This document shows, one piece after another, positions 47,046-58,792 of a stretch of DNA of 64,000 bases. The translations under genes were made by a program, and so were the position numbers. The DNA comes from Aquatica leii (taxonomy: Eukaryota > Arthropoda > Insecta > Coleoptera > Lampyridae), in the NCBI GenBank assembly GCA_035610365.1, contig CM069435.1:11955123-12019122 (forward strand), given 5' to 3'. The notes below the pieces were generated by a model. That model saw only the letters and a list, made by a program, of their open reading frames with translations. It had not been told where the DNA came from and ran no database searches. Within the stretch, counting starts at the first letter, position 1, and the number at the start of each line of letters is the position of its first letter.

Positions 47046-49215
47046 TTAATTAGTTAAGTGTAGTTCTGGGTGTAAATATTTAGTTACGGTTACGGTTTTA
47101 GTGTAATATCGCTCCCGTAATAGAAACATTGTGTAAATAATACTTGATCGCGTGTGTTTGTTTATATAAAGTTCCAGTTCGTTAAAGTAGTGTGTTTAAG
47201 AATAAAGAATGGAGCGATATTAAAACTGGTTTTCTTAAACTTTTTATTCTTGTTTTAATTTATGCCGGTGACGCGTTTACAACCAGTTAAAATAGATTTA
47301 AAGTTATTTGAATTTCTCGAATAAATAAAAAATGGCCAAAAATCGATAAACAATATGGAAGAAAATACAAGAAAAATGAAAAAAAATTAGAAATATGGAA
47401 GAAAAACTGTTCAAAAATTCCCAGAAAAGAAAATTTTAGAAGAATGAAAGAAAAACTGTCCGAACATTATCAGAAAATGGAGGTAAATCCAAGAAATTTA
47501 AAATAAGAAATACGAGCGAGCATGGAAAATAAAATAAAGACTATTGAGGAAGAAATACGTCAGTGTAGGAAATCAAATGAAAATTGTTCAAAAGGAAACT
47601 CAAGCAGACATGTTAAATTTAAGAGAAGAATTATACTATGTTCTAGAAAACGGAATGCAATCTATGAATGAGAAAATAAAAGCAATAGAGGACAAATTAG
47701 AAGAATGAAACTGCTTGAAGAAAGAATAAATCGAATGAATTGTCACGGCAAAAGTAGCATCACAAGCGAATACTTACTAATGGATAATTGAAAAGAAACC
47801 ACTCACAAGTTTAAGATTGTATCACCAAATTTTGATAGAAAATTCTCTTGGTTAACATACTACAAGCAGTTTGAAACCGCAGCCACAATTAATGGTTGGA
47901 GCAACAAGCTGAAAGCGGCGTCTTTAATAGTAGCTTGGAAAAGCGGTTGGAATTTTCCTGACCACTTGCAAGAAAATTACGAATTCTTAATTTCACGTTT
48001 AGCAATAAAATATAGAGATCCTCGTCTTCAATAGGTATACCCAAATAAAGGGTCTGGTTTAGAAAGTTGCAGCGAGTCTTCAAGAGTTTGAGGCTGACAT
48101 CGCCAGACTGACAAGGTTTGCGTATGCTACAGCACCAGATACCTTCCTGGAGCAATTGGCTGTTCAAACCTTTGTAGATGACCTCCGAGACAACGAAACG
48201 CACGGTTAGCTCGACCTAAGACACTTTAGTGCATGTCCTAGAGTTTGAAGCAGCAAAACAAGCATCGCAACAAGACGGTCATAAACTCCGCTGTGCTGCA
48301 GAAGTTCCCGCGCAGACACTAAAAATATCGAGAAGATACGAATATTTCGGGAGATAGGAGTGACGACTACGACTGCGGTTAAATAAGGCACGTAAGACGA
48401 CATAGTACTAAACCTAAAAAGAAGATAAAAAGAGCGCTCGAAAGTTTGGAACAAATTGACCCAAGGCTCATCTCATGTATCGGAGATTACCATCTAAATG
48501 GCATCGCCTAGGAAGCAATTACATAGCATTAATTTCCATGGCAAGAGTAATGGACGAAGTATTTAGTTACTGGTTGACACGGGAGCTTCAAAAACCATCA
48601 TTCGTCCGGATATATTACGGGAGAATGAGAAGATATCACCAGTAATAGTACAACTTCGAAGGGCGACGGGCGAAAAAATACCTGCGAACATCACGGTTAT
48701 CTTGGGAATGGATGTTATAAAGAAGTGTGAGTTCCATTTGGATATAAAGAACGATGTCCTGAAGAACGACAACAAAAAAATTCCTTTTTATTCGCCAGAG
48801 AAGGTGTGATTTTGCTTAGAAGGACTAAAAGTGTGGTGATGGCACGCCTGGATGGAAGCCTCCAAGAAGATTAGATTTGCGGCATTGAACTAATGCAGTG
48901 TAATTAGATGAAAAACAGACTACTGGTTGGCACAATATTAGTACGAGTGAAAAATACGGTGCCAGTAAAAATTTTGAATGTCAACTCGCATTCATTAATG
49001 TTGACAAAGAAGACCGTGATAGGCCAATGCACGCCGCAGTATCTCAAATTTTGGTATATGTGAATTCTAGTGAAGATATGTCGCCGAAGAAGTGCCCAGA
49101 ACATCTATTGGACATTCTTACCTTCAACTGCCAAGACCTCAGCCAAAAACAGCTAGCTAAAATTAAGGTGTTGATGCAGCAGTATCAAGATGTGTTCGCG
49201 CTGGAAAGAGCGCGC
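47046..49215 (+). mobile_element. Gypsy fossil: LTR remnant, gag, protease, start of RT
   Basis: A decayed LTR-like stretch (about 47050-47245) is followed by a Lys/Glu-rich coiled-coil gag region (about 47330-47760). The gag core with KFKIVSPNFDRKFSW and ENYEFLISRLAIKYRDP is at about 47800-48025, and the FLEQLAVQTFVDDLRDNE block lies near 48140-48195. The aspartic protease follows (about 48540-48780; a DTGAS-type site and GMDVIKKCEFHLDIKNDV). A pre-RT segment ends it: CPEHLLDIL, then LAKIKVLMQQYQDVFALE (about 49095-49205). Everything after is missing. Many breaks; old. Confidence 0.85.
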
Positions 49216-49527
49216 AAGCTCAACTTTGAATCGAATTATTTTTAATTATAAAAATAACCACATCCTAATTTTTTGATATTTTGTTTATTAATTTTGCAGA
49301 AAAATCAGAATTACACGTCATTGCGAAAAATAGGTGTTAATGCAGAAAATGGTTTTAACTATGATTGTTAAATTTATTTTTTCCAAATATTGACAAATTC
49401 ATTGTTTTTATTATTTAGTAACAATATTGAAAGATATATCATTTTAGAAGATTGTATTATCCATTATAAAGTTTTTAACGCAAAATGAGATGTTCATTTA
49501 TAATTGTAAATAATTCAATGCCTTTCC
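49216..49527. other. AT-rich spacer, nothing recognised
   Basis: No frame or repeat recognised between the Gypsy fossil and the Penelope-like pair. Confidence 0.5.
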
Positions 49528-49849
49528 CATATATTTTTTTTTTATTTATTAATAATTTGCGGTGACAAGTTTTAACCTAACGTTCATCATCAGGCCTCTA
49601 AAAACGTAATAGTAAAATCTAAACCTTAAAATTCTTAATATACTTAGAATTAATAAATAAATAAATAAATTTAAATTATACAGTTTGTCAAAATGACAAT
49701 GTAAATTAAACAAAATGTGTACAAGAAAGGTATATAAAATAATAATATTATTAACAAAAAAATTAAATAAAAATAATTTAAATAATAACAAAAATGTTGT
49801 TTAAGAAAAAGAAAATAATTTTCAAAATTATTAACTATATTTAAACATG

Positions 49850-50278
49850 CATCTGGTTCCAAGTTATTATGCTCAACCAATTTTTTACCTCCAAAAAATT
49901 TAATTTTAAAGTTTTATTGCAAATATGATGAATTTTGTAGTTACTTTTATAATCAAAAGAGTGGTTATATTCTAATTTATGATTAGCGAAAGAAGATTTA
50001 TTATATAAATTAACACCAACATTATTGTTTTTAATGTAAGAAAAATGTTCTGCTATTCTTGTTCGAAATTTACGGCCGGTTTGTTCAATATAAAAAGAGT
50101 TACAGCTACCACAATATAATTTGTAAACACCAGATTTATTCAGAATATCAACTTTATCTTTACTATTGATAAGTAAGGATTTTAAATTAAATTTAGATAA
50201 AAAAGGAATATTAATATTATGTCTTTAAAATAAATTTTGAAGTTGAAAAGAAGAGCGACCAATGTAAAGAAGAGAAAA
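49850..50278 (-). pseudogene. GIY-YIG endonuclease of Penelope-like minus copy
   Basis: The minus strand reads NSKDKVDILNKSGVYKLYCG then SCNSFYIEQTGRKFRTRIAEHF, the GIY-YIG signature with its conserved Arg, continuing through KSSFANHKLEYNHSFDYK to about 49850. This domain makes the nick that primes integration in Penelope-like elements. Confidence 0.85.
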
Positions 50279-51340
50279 TTATGTCTTTTTAATGTTATCT
50301 GAAAGTGAAATAAGAGCTGAAATATTTTTAATATTAATGAAATTACAAATTTTATTTTGAAGTTTTTTGATCATATCTAGAGGATAATTATTATTTGCTA
50401 AATTATAAATAATGTTAAGTTCTTTATTAAAATTAAATTTGTCAAGGGGTAATTTGTATAAACGATTAAAAAAGAATCTAAAAGATGACATTTTGTGTGA
50501 AAAAGGATGAAAAGAAGAAAAAAGAACGACATGATCAGTAGTAGTATTTTTACGATGAATACCAATTTTGACAGAATTATTAACTCTATTTAAAGATAAA
50601 TCTAGAAAATTAAGAACGTTATTAGATTCTTTTTCAAAAGTAAATTTAATGTTAGGATGTAATAAATTTAGAATATTACAACAACAAAGGTCTAAGTCAT
50701 AATTATTACCTTTAAATACAACCAAAATATAGTCAACATATCTTTTATAGTAAATAAAATGTTTTTTAATTAAATTATTCAAAAAAAGGTTCTTAATTTC
50801 TAAGTTAGTAAAGAAAATTTCAGCAAGTATAGGGGAAAGATTGTCACCCATAGGCAGAACTGTTTTTTGAATATAAGTTTGATGATTAAATATGAAAAAA
50901 AAATAATTTAAACATAATTTTAGACAATTAGATAAAAATTCGCAAATATAATCAGGATGGTTAGATTCAAATAGATGTTCATTAACAACATTTTGGCATT
51001 CTATAAAAGAAATGCTTGGAAAAAGATTAACAATACCAAAAGACATAAGTAAGCAATTTTTATCTAAAGTTAAACCAACTAATTCATCAGCTAGTAATTG
51101 CGAATTAGAAGTAGAAAAAGGAAATTGAAAGTTAAGGTAAGAACGTAAAGTTTGATTTAACCAAGATGAAATTTTAGAAACAGGAGTGTTATAAAAACAA
51201 ACAATGGGACTAATAGGATTGTTTAGTTTATGAATTTTTAGAAGGTCATAAAGAAGAAGTAAAGAAGGCTTCATTAATAGTAAATTATAATGTCTTGTAT
51301 TAAAAAAATCAGTTAAATATATCTTTGTTTGTGTTAATAA
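50279..51340 (-). pseudogene. Penelope-like reverse transcriptase
   Basis: A 331-residue frame from an internal Met (51274) continues open upstream without a better start. It shows LLKIHKLNNPISPIVCFYNT with PVSKISSWL, LPMGDNLSPILAEIFF (the PMGSxLSPxLA block), YYKRYVDYILVVFKG (palm motif region), FTFEKESNNVLNFLDL and IHRKNTTTDHVV, a well-ordered Penelope RT. The frame ends at 50279, and the GIY-YIG part follows after a frameshift. Confidence 0.9.
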
Positions 51341-51379
51341 AATCTTTAATTTTTTGGAGAATAAAAGAAAATTTATATT

Positions 51380-51925
51380 AGTATTTTAAAAAGCATTCTT
51401 TTTCATCTAAATTTAATTTAAAATCTTTACTTGTCAATAGTAAAGATAAAGTTGATATTCTGAATAAATCTGGTGCTTACAAATTATATTGTGGTAGCTG
51501 TAACTCTTTTTATATTGGACAAACCGGTCGTAAATTTCGAACAAGAATAGCAGAACATTTTTCTTACATTAAACACAAAAAAATGTTAAGCATAATAATT
51601 TAGAACCAGATGCATGTTTAAATGAAGTTGTTAATTTTGGAAATTATTTTCTTTTTATAAACAACATTTTTGTTTTTATTTAAATTATTTTTATTTTTAT
51701 TTAATTTCCTTGTTAATAATATTATTTTATATACCATTCTTGTACAAATTTTGTTTAATTTATATTGTCATTTTGACATAAACTGTATAATTTAAGTTTA
51801 TTTATTTATTTAGTAACTGTAAGTATATTAAGAAATTTAAGATTTAGATTTTACTATTAAGTTGATAATTTCGGAGGCCTGATGATGAGCGTTAGGTTGA
51901 AACTTGTAGCCGCAAATAATTAATA
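51380..51925 (+). mobile_element. Penelope-like element, truncated plus copy
   Basis: The plus strand carries the same GIY-YIG region (GAYKLYCGSCNSFYIGQTGR, about 51475-51535) and the same 3' end (GGCCTGATGATGAGCGTTAGG near 51880) as the minus copy. An internal stretch of about 170 bp present in the minus copy is deleted after about 51580. It has no RT. The two copies lie head to head with almost no spacer. Confidence 0.87.
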
Positions 51926-53810
51926 AATAAAAAAGAAATATATAAGATAAGCATTGATTTATTTACAATTATATATCATTTTGTTATAGTTCTAATTCTT
52001 TAATAAGATGAGAAACTGGAAATTAATTTTTATGGCTGAAATCTATGGCGGTGGAAAGTGATTTATTTATTTTATAAAAACGTTGATGACTTTTAAACTT
52101 CATTTGATTGTAATATTGAAGTATGTGATGTATTGAATTATAATTTACTTTATAATTCATTTACACGCTGTTAGATGCTTTCGTCACGTTGTTAAATTCA
52201 TTTTCTTCATATGCAAACTAACGAATGTAGCGACTGTCGAAAATCGTTATTTTATCTCTCATCACTTTTTAAGCGTTCTATATTCGATTTTTGTGTATTT
52301 CCTTCAAAGCGATAATAATTTAAGATAAGTAAATGTCTAAGTACAATACAATGCCTGAAACCGTTTTCATAAAACTAAAAACAGTTTAATCCTCTTACAA
52401 ACTTCTCAGCTTTTATTTTCTAAATTAAAAATAAAATTGAACACGGTGTATAAACGTAAATTGAAAATGATTGTTCAAAAAAAAAACCTAAAGCTTCTAT
52501 AAATATAAAACACACAAAACAATCCATGCCTAAGCCTCGTTACGCTCCCGTCACCCCGATTTTTGCTAGTCCGAGAGGAAACTGCCAACAAACTAGGGGT
52601 AAAAAGTGTTCGGGGTTGAGAGATGAATACAGCATTTGTCACATCAGTGTTAGATTGAAATGGGGGGTGCAGTAACAATTCGTTAATGAAAATAGGTTTT
52701 TGTTGTTTGTCATTGCACAACGAGCTTCAGCCAATCTATTTATTTAAATCGGTTTGATCATCAAAATACGCATAAACTAATTTTTTTAAATTTGTAAACA
52801 AAAATATTAATAATATTTATTCCTCGTGTAGGAACCGGTAAATTGCTTAACTGTGTAAAACACACTCATCTGGAAAAGTATGTAAATTGGCCGAAGAATG
52901 AAAAAGCTTCAGATACGAAGCGATTAACTTGATAGGATGGAAATGTGGTCGTTACTAAAAGACATTTTTTACATTTCAGATAATATATGGATGGCAACTA
53001 ACGTTGTAGAAGTACGTTCGTTACGCGTTCCTAACAGGAAATTTGTAAGGCAAACATGCAAACAGTCGTTCCCATCTCTAGAGCCACTAATGTTATGTCA
53101 TATAACTCCTAATGTGACTCCTAAAACCCTGACACGAAAATTACAGGAATTTCTTATCTAAAACGCATTTCTACGCTCTCATTATCATTTGCTTCTCAAG
53201 TCAAAGCTTGTCAACTTATGAAGGTAATTACACTAAACTTGTTATAGCGTCGTACTGTTTTAATTCGTTTATGCTAATTTTATTGGTGCGACAAAAAGGC
53301 AACGACTTTTAATCAATAACTATTTTGCGAATTATAATAAAATTTACCGGTAAGCATAGTTTTTAGTGCTATTCATAAATCTAAAACTACACGAGGCTCT
53401 TGATGTAATACCTGATGATCAATCTAGACGATTTGTTTGCGTGCTGGACTCTACATTGGTTCATAAAAATATGTAGGCATCTAGGAATTATTATATAACA
53501 AACATTTTTAAACGAACTATTGAGTAATTAAAAAGTGACGTGTTTTGTAGAAACGTTTTGGTTTTAGTGTTGAAAACACTTATAGGGAGCTTGATTCGAA
53601 GGTTTGCGTAACGAAACGATGAAACGCTCATATGAAACAAATCTGCAACTTCATTTTTTGTATTTTTTGGATGCAATGTTTATTATAATTAAACAAGATA
53701 TTCCTTATGATTTGTTTTATGTTTTAAAAATATAATAAGTCTTAATTTCACTCAGCAGAGCTGAAAAATAATTATAGTAATTGCAGAATCAGACCCGCGG
53801 GAGCTGCCGC
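51926..53810. other. AT-rich region, no gene recognised
   Basis: Short frames (e.g. plus 52937-53161, minus 52475-52720) look like chance frames. No repeat partner found in the window. Confidence 0.5.
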
Positions 53811-53815
53811 CTTGT

Positions 53816-54098
53816 ACGCTGCAAAAACGGTACAATATAGATGAAAATTGCACATCAACGTATTTATAGAGCACAAAATTTACTGCCAAAAAGTCCACGG
53901 GAGGGTATAATTATATCTAATAGTTTAAGAGTTACAAAATTTTAATGTAATGTAAGACATTATCGTGTAACTTTGCACACTTGTATCTTCCAAACTATAG
54001 AAGGTAATTGTACCCTTCCGCGGTTTTTTATAGTAAATTTTGTCCTCTATAAAAATGTATATGTGCAACTTTCCTCTATCTTGCAACGTTTTAGCGTA
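53816..54098. repeat. Foldback (palindromic) repeat
   Basis: Imperfect inverted repeat with arms about 53816-53930 and 53968-54098. Shared cores read on the facing strands include GCACAT, TTTATAGAG, GACAAAATTTACT/GCACAAAATTTACT and GGAAGGGTA/GGGAGGGTA. The whole unit is about 280 bp with a loop of about 40 bp. It resembles a MITE or foldback element; no target duplication was identified. Confidence 0.7.
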
Positions 54099-54688
54099 AT
54101 ACTTTATTTGTTATTCTCATTGGGTTTACTTTATTCACCCTGATGCTATAACACTCTCGTTATACTCAGCGACCAATCGCTATCAGATTTTAATGGTGGA
54201 AGATAACGATCTACATAACAATCACTGGTAAAATAAGTTTACTGTGTCGGTATTTTAATTATATCGATATGTCGCCCATTATCTTGCAATCCTTATTTTG
54301 GAAAAAAGCATCGCCTTTAAAAAAACAAAGAGTGCTATACGACCGCCGAACGTATAAGAGTGGATAGGATACAGAGAACGCGGCGTGCCGTCGTAAAACA
54401 TCGGGCCGGTAGATTTTGAAATAGTAAAAACCCAGACTAAAACTACCTGGTATGAAATAAAATTCAAATGTTTGCTACGACCTCCATTAAGTGACGCACA
54501 TCATCCCTCGATAGCCCCAATTTTCTATTGAATAATGACTTTAATTAATACTTAAAAGTATAAGCATCTTGTATTAATTCGAAATAAAACTGAGTTACAA
54601 AACACACCGTTACATAACTTACATCTTTTTTATAGATTTTGTTTACATAGTTACTTCAAACGGGTCGTTGTTTTCGTGTAAAAAAAAC
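54099..54688. other. Spacer, no gene recognised
   Basis: Nothing coding seen. Short GATAACGA-type motifs occur here and near 55100-55270. Confidence 0.4.
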
Positions 54689-54936
54689 CACTGTTTACAA
54701 TACAACTAATTTAATTTACACACTATAGCATTGTCTACAATAAAGGTACAAATTGGCGGGAAGGAGCCAACGCGCTCCGACCCTTAACGTACAACGCGTG
54801 TGTTGCAAGTTATGTTCAACAACTACAACCCTTCATGCGAAAGAAACTCCTACGACGCAAGGTCCTGATGCGCGCGCAGTTGCTTCTTACCGCGCTTTAC
54901 ATATTAAAATACAAGTGAGCTTAAGGCTCCGAAACA
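54689..54936 (-). repeat. BEL/Pao LTR fragment
   Basis: 248 bp matching the last two thirds of the LTRs at 28487-28858 and 35179-35550, in the same orientation, with visibly more differences (roughly 5-7%). It ends with the same CCGAAACA. No coding part of BEL/Pao lies beside it, so this is a truncated solo LTR from an older insertion. Confidence 0.9.
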
Positions 54937-57460
54937 GCCTGTATGAAAGAATACGTTTCTAACCTTACTTTCTTAAATACACGGTAAAACTGAAAAGACT
55001 CTTTTTCTGATTACATGTTCCAGTTCCTTGTATAATGCAACGCGCAAAACTCCAATCTCCAAAATTCATTTTTTCATACAAAAAAAGTCTCTCAAGCCTA
55101 TACATCACAATCGTTATGTTTCTAACAGCTACTAAAACGCCGCCGTTATATGATAATCGTTATGGTTCAAAATAACGAAAGTAGATAACGAGAGTCGATA
55201 TGAGTGGAACCGTTATAAGTTATACCGCATACCGATTTTACAGAAGTAACGATTCGGCTAGATAACGACATCGCTATTTATAAGAAGAGTGATATAGCAT
55301 CGAGCTGATTGTCTGAGAGCATAATTCAACCCGTGTGAACCCTGGGGGCGACGGTCCGACAGTGTGAAAACTCTATATAACGCAGCAGAAGTAAACACAT
55401 GTGTCCGAAAAAGAAACTTTCTTATCGAAACGGGGGTCACAGATTAAACTACTAGCAAAAATTCACTATAATTTGCAGGTGTCCTGCTAGTACGTTGATT
55501 TGTTCTCCCGCTGTCGGAATTAATGTAAGAAAATTCAGTAAATGGAGGATGGTTTAGAACAACTCCAGATATTACCACACTGACAAAGGTACCCTTACCC
55601 GCAAAAAAAACCGCGGTGGTCACCAAAATCAAATAGACCGAAACACACATGTTCTACTAAACCAATAATTTATGTTCAAATTTTAAAATGCGTAAACGAA
55701 CTAGTAATTTAATAAATCGGATTTATAAAGTTTTATAATAAAAACTATCAGTAATTACAAGTTTGAGTCATAAACGATTTTACTGTAAAGTTATCAGCAT
55801 AGAACGAAAATATGTAAAATAAAATTTGAGTAAATTTTGAATGTTGAAATTGTATCAACAGTCAGGCAATTGTAAAGACTATTACTATTATTAGCGTTAT
55901 AAATCTGTTAAGATTAGAGAAAAGAATCATGTTAAGGTAAAGTTCATCTCTTTAATGTTTTTTTATAATCAGTAGCGCATTTGTTTAATATTAATAGGAA
56001 AAAAAATAGTAGCATCGGTTAATTTTTATTCCATTTGTAGCATACAGGGCCGCCCAATAACAAAACGTAGTAACATCCTAAGGGTAGAAAGAGGCACAAC
56101 GTCGTTTTTAACAGATTGAGTAAAAAAAGGAAAAGCCAATTGGCAGAGTGGTACTGAAAGCGTTCGTGAACTTCCCCAATCAGAAAAAACGTTTTAAGAT
56201 ATAAATTCAAAATTGCGTACAAAGAATGAGGAGTTATAAACGAAGGTTTTAAAACCCCTGACGCGGTGCAAAAACGAAAAAAGTTGCATACGGGAGTTTT
56301 AAATGGTCAGAAATTAGTTAAATTTATTTGGATATGCGTTTGTAAGTTTTTTATTTGATTATTGTACGAGAGATACGATGAATTGAGATACTGTCTACAG
56401 CAAGAAAATTGAGAATAACTATTTAAATTTAATTCTATCGTTTAACGAGGTTTTTTGTTTGTTTTTTTGTTGTAAACGGAGAGAGCAAATTTAATGTTTT
56501 CTTTTCTTTGGCAATTGACGAGTCGCTTATAAGATTAGGTTTTCTTTTTTGCGCCGAAGGATGACGCTAAGAACACCTAGAGAATGTAATAAAAATGCAT
56601 GTCGATTATTTCGAGCCGCGAAATGTTTTTATTGCAAGTCCAGTCTGCCGTAAGTCTTCTTTAGATATGACAAGGAATCACAAACGCGACAAAAACAGTT
56701 TTTAAACTGTGGATGCATTATTCTAAAGGTGAAATCTCCACTTCGAAAGCTTTACATCAAAAAGGATGTGGCAACGTAGCTCGAATCATGTCATAATCTT
56801 GGAAGCTGCTGAATTGTGAACCGTAATAATATTCTGGTAAAGTCCAATAATAATTCTGTTTTGTTTTTTTTAAAAATGTGTGTCAACTAATTGGACTGTG
56901 GTGAAACAATTGCCAGTGATCACGCGATATAAATTGTTTATTTAATCTGACCGTATTCAATCAAAGTATGGCAAAATTTCTGACAGTTCCACTTTGACTT
57001 TAAAATTGATTATGTCCAAATAAAATTAAAAATTTTACATTATCCTAACCATATCTAAGCCAGCAGAAAATGGCAGTCAGTGGACGTGAGATTCAATTTG
57101 TTCGACCTTTTCTCGCATAACATGCTTGTGAGCGCAGTACGACTATTTGAGCTTTGCGAAGATCATTTTTTGCCTTGAAAATATATTGTGTCAAATAAAG
57201 TTTGATGTTTTCAGATTTTGTTGTTTACGTTGTGTTTCTTACAGTACATCGCTTGGAAAAAAGAACCAAAGCGTTAGTAACACAACCCAAATATTTCCCA
57301 ATACCCGCTGCCTAAACAAAGCTTAGATTTGAGAAAAATGTTAGTTCCAACAATAGACTACTGGTGGAAGAAAACCGCGAATTTATGACGGTTTATTGAG
57401 CATTTTGTTAACGATTTAAAAAGATTAGCCCAAAATACTCATTTTTGCCCTTCTCTAAAA
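54937..57460. other. Intergenic region, no gene recognised
   Basis: A sharp TATATAA at 55374-55380 lies after a GC-richer stretch (55330-55370), but no reading frame follows it convincingly. The rest is AT-rich with scattered chance frames. Confidence 0.45.
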
Positions 57461-57468
57461 AAAAATTC

Positions 57469-57502
57469 TATAAAAGATATACCCTCTAGTTTGCAATCAA
57501 TT
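57469..57502 (+). promoter_or_regulatory. Core promoter: TATA box and initiator-like site
   Basis: TATAAAAG (57469-57476) is followed 28 bp downstream by TCAATT (57497-57502), close to the arthropod initiator TCAGT/TCATT. The spacing is right for a pol II TATA promoter driving the frame that starts at 57539. Confidence 0.4.
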
Positions 57503-57538
57503 CGCTATTACAACTATTACATACTACTAAAACAATAA

Positions 57539-57865
57539 ATGGAAAACAACAACCGGAAGTGTTTGGATTTAGAGTTTTTAATACTAATTATGAGGCCGGT
57601 CCATTTACATGCTATGATGTTTGTTCAAGTGCATGGATTTAAGATAACGCAAGTGGGTTTCTCCTTAGATATGTCACTGGAAACTACGTTTTATCAGCAA
57701 ACAACAATTCTTGATAATAAACTGTCTCGCTCATCATTTGTTATCACAAAAAATTCTCCATATGTCATTGGTGTTGCTGATTTATCATCTTCCAGCGATG
57801 AAGAGGTTATGAGAAACAATTCTCAGCCATTTCATGGACAAATGTTTAATACAAACAATTGGTGA
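57539..57865 (+). CDS. Possible small gene, 108 residues, unknown
   Basis: Frame begins MENNNRKCLDLEFLILIMRP about 40 bp after the initiator-like site and ends ...HGQMFNTNNW. It contains an acidic serine patch, ADLSSSSDEEV. There is no signal peptide, membrane segment or family that I recognise. A second frame over the first half is also open (reading ...FGFRVFNTNYEAGPF), so it is uncertain which frame is real, or whether an old gene is shifted here. The surrounding promoter and poly(A) signal favour a real transcript unit; the lack of homology does not. Confidence 0.3.
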   Translation: MENNNRKCLDLEFLILIMRPVHLHAMMFVQVHGFKITQVGFSLDMSLETTFYQQTTILDNKLSRSSFVITKNSPYVIGVADLSSSSDEEVMRNNSQPFHGQMFNTNNW

Positions 57866-57958
57866 ATTATCTCGTTTAATATGCACCTAGAATACTAGTT
57901 ATTTCTGTTTTTTAATCTTTTTATTATTTATGTATGCCTTCTTATTTTTGAAAATCGC

Positions 57959-57964
57959 AATAAA
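57959..57964 (+). terminator. Poly(A) signal of the possible small gene
   Basis: AATAAA about 94 bp after the stop at 57865, followed by a GT/T-rich stretch. Confidence 0.35.
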
Positions 57965-58740
57965 CCTTGTTCATTATATTACGTATGTATCTGTGATTTT
58001 TTTAAAAATTTCCTTGCGTATTTTAGTATTCTTTTATAATTTTGCATAATAAGTTAATTTATACAAATCAAGGTTATCAATATGTTAGAATTCTTAACTA
58101 TCCTGTTATTCACTGATTCAGTGTAAGACTTCAGAAAAAAAAAATACCGAGAATTTTTTATGCACAGTAATTTACAAATTGATGGCGAGAAAAGTGTTAA
58201 TTTAATAACGTTATACGTATCAAATGACAAAATCAAAAATAAAATAAATGTGTAACACAAGCAAATTTAATAAATATTTGTAACAACAAAAATGATTAAT
58301 TTATTGCTGTAAACTGCATACATAATACACGTTTTCGTTTCAACAACGCCATAGTTTTATTAATGTATATTCATACCCTCAAACAAAAAATTCACAATGT
58401 ATGTTTTTTTAGTCAAACTAAAAGGTTTAGTTATTTTAATAAATGTAAATTGAAATAGTCAGATGCAATGTACAACACTAAATCAATCGAAACCATACTC
58501 AATTTACATACATAGCTATAACAAAATTCTATATACTCCGAAACGTATTTAAAATCCTAATTCAATTACATTTTAGAAAATACATACGCCGTTAATTAGA
58601 ATATATTTTGAAATAACACAAAATGAAGTTGAGTAAAATTGTATTAAAATATTAAAATAAAACCATAACTCCTACAAAAAGAATATAAACGAAATTATAA
58701 TAAACACGTGAGTAATATTCTCGATAATTAGATATTTTTA
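57965..58740. other. AT-rich spacer, nothing recognised
   Basis: Extremely AT-rich with no feature recognised. Confidence 0.5.
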
Positions 58741-58792
58741 TTTTACCTTTATTTAGTTTAGTTTAATAATAAAAAAATACCTTTATTAAAAG

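Larger units (their letters stand above)
49528..51376 (-). mobile_element. Penelope-like element, minus copy
   Basis: Minus-strand element containing a long RT frame, a GIY-YIG nuclease and an A/T-rich 3' end. Its 3' end (49528-49600) matches that of the plus copy at 51850-51925. The start of the RT is missing, so it is 5'-truncated at about 51376, immediately next to the start of the plus copy. It belongs to a different Penelope lineage from that at 26.5-27.5 kb. Confidence 0.88.

Noticed and set aside
49549-49880. Minus-strand Phe/Leu/Ile/Asn-rich frames resembling membrane proteins
   Set aside because: AT-rich 3' noncoding end of the Penelope-like element; the hydrophobicity reflects base composition.
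55374-55380. TATATAA as a promoter
   Set aside because: No reading frame or initiator of value follows; TATATAA is expected often by chance here.
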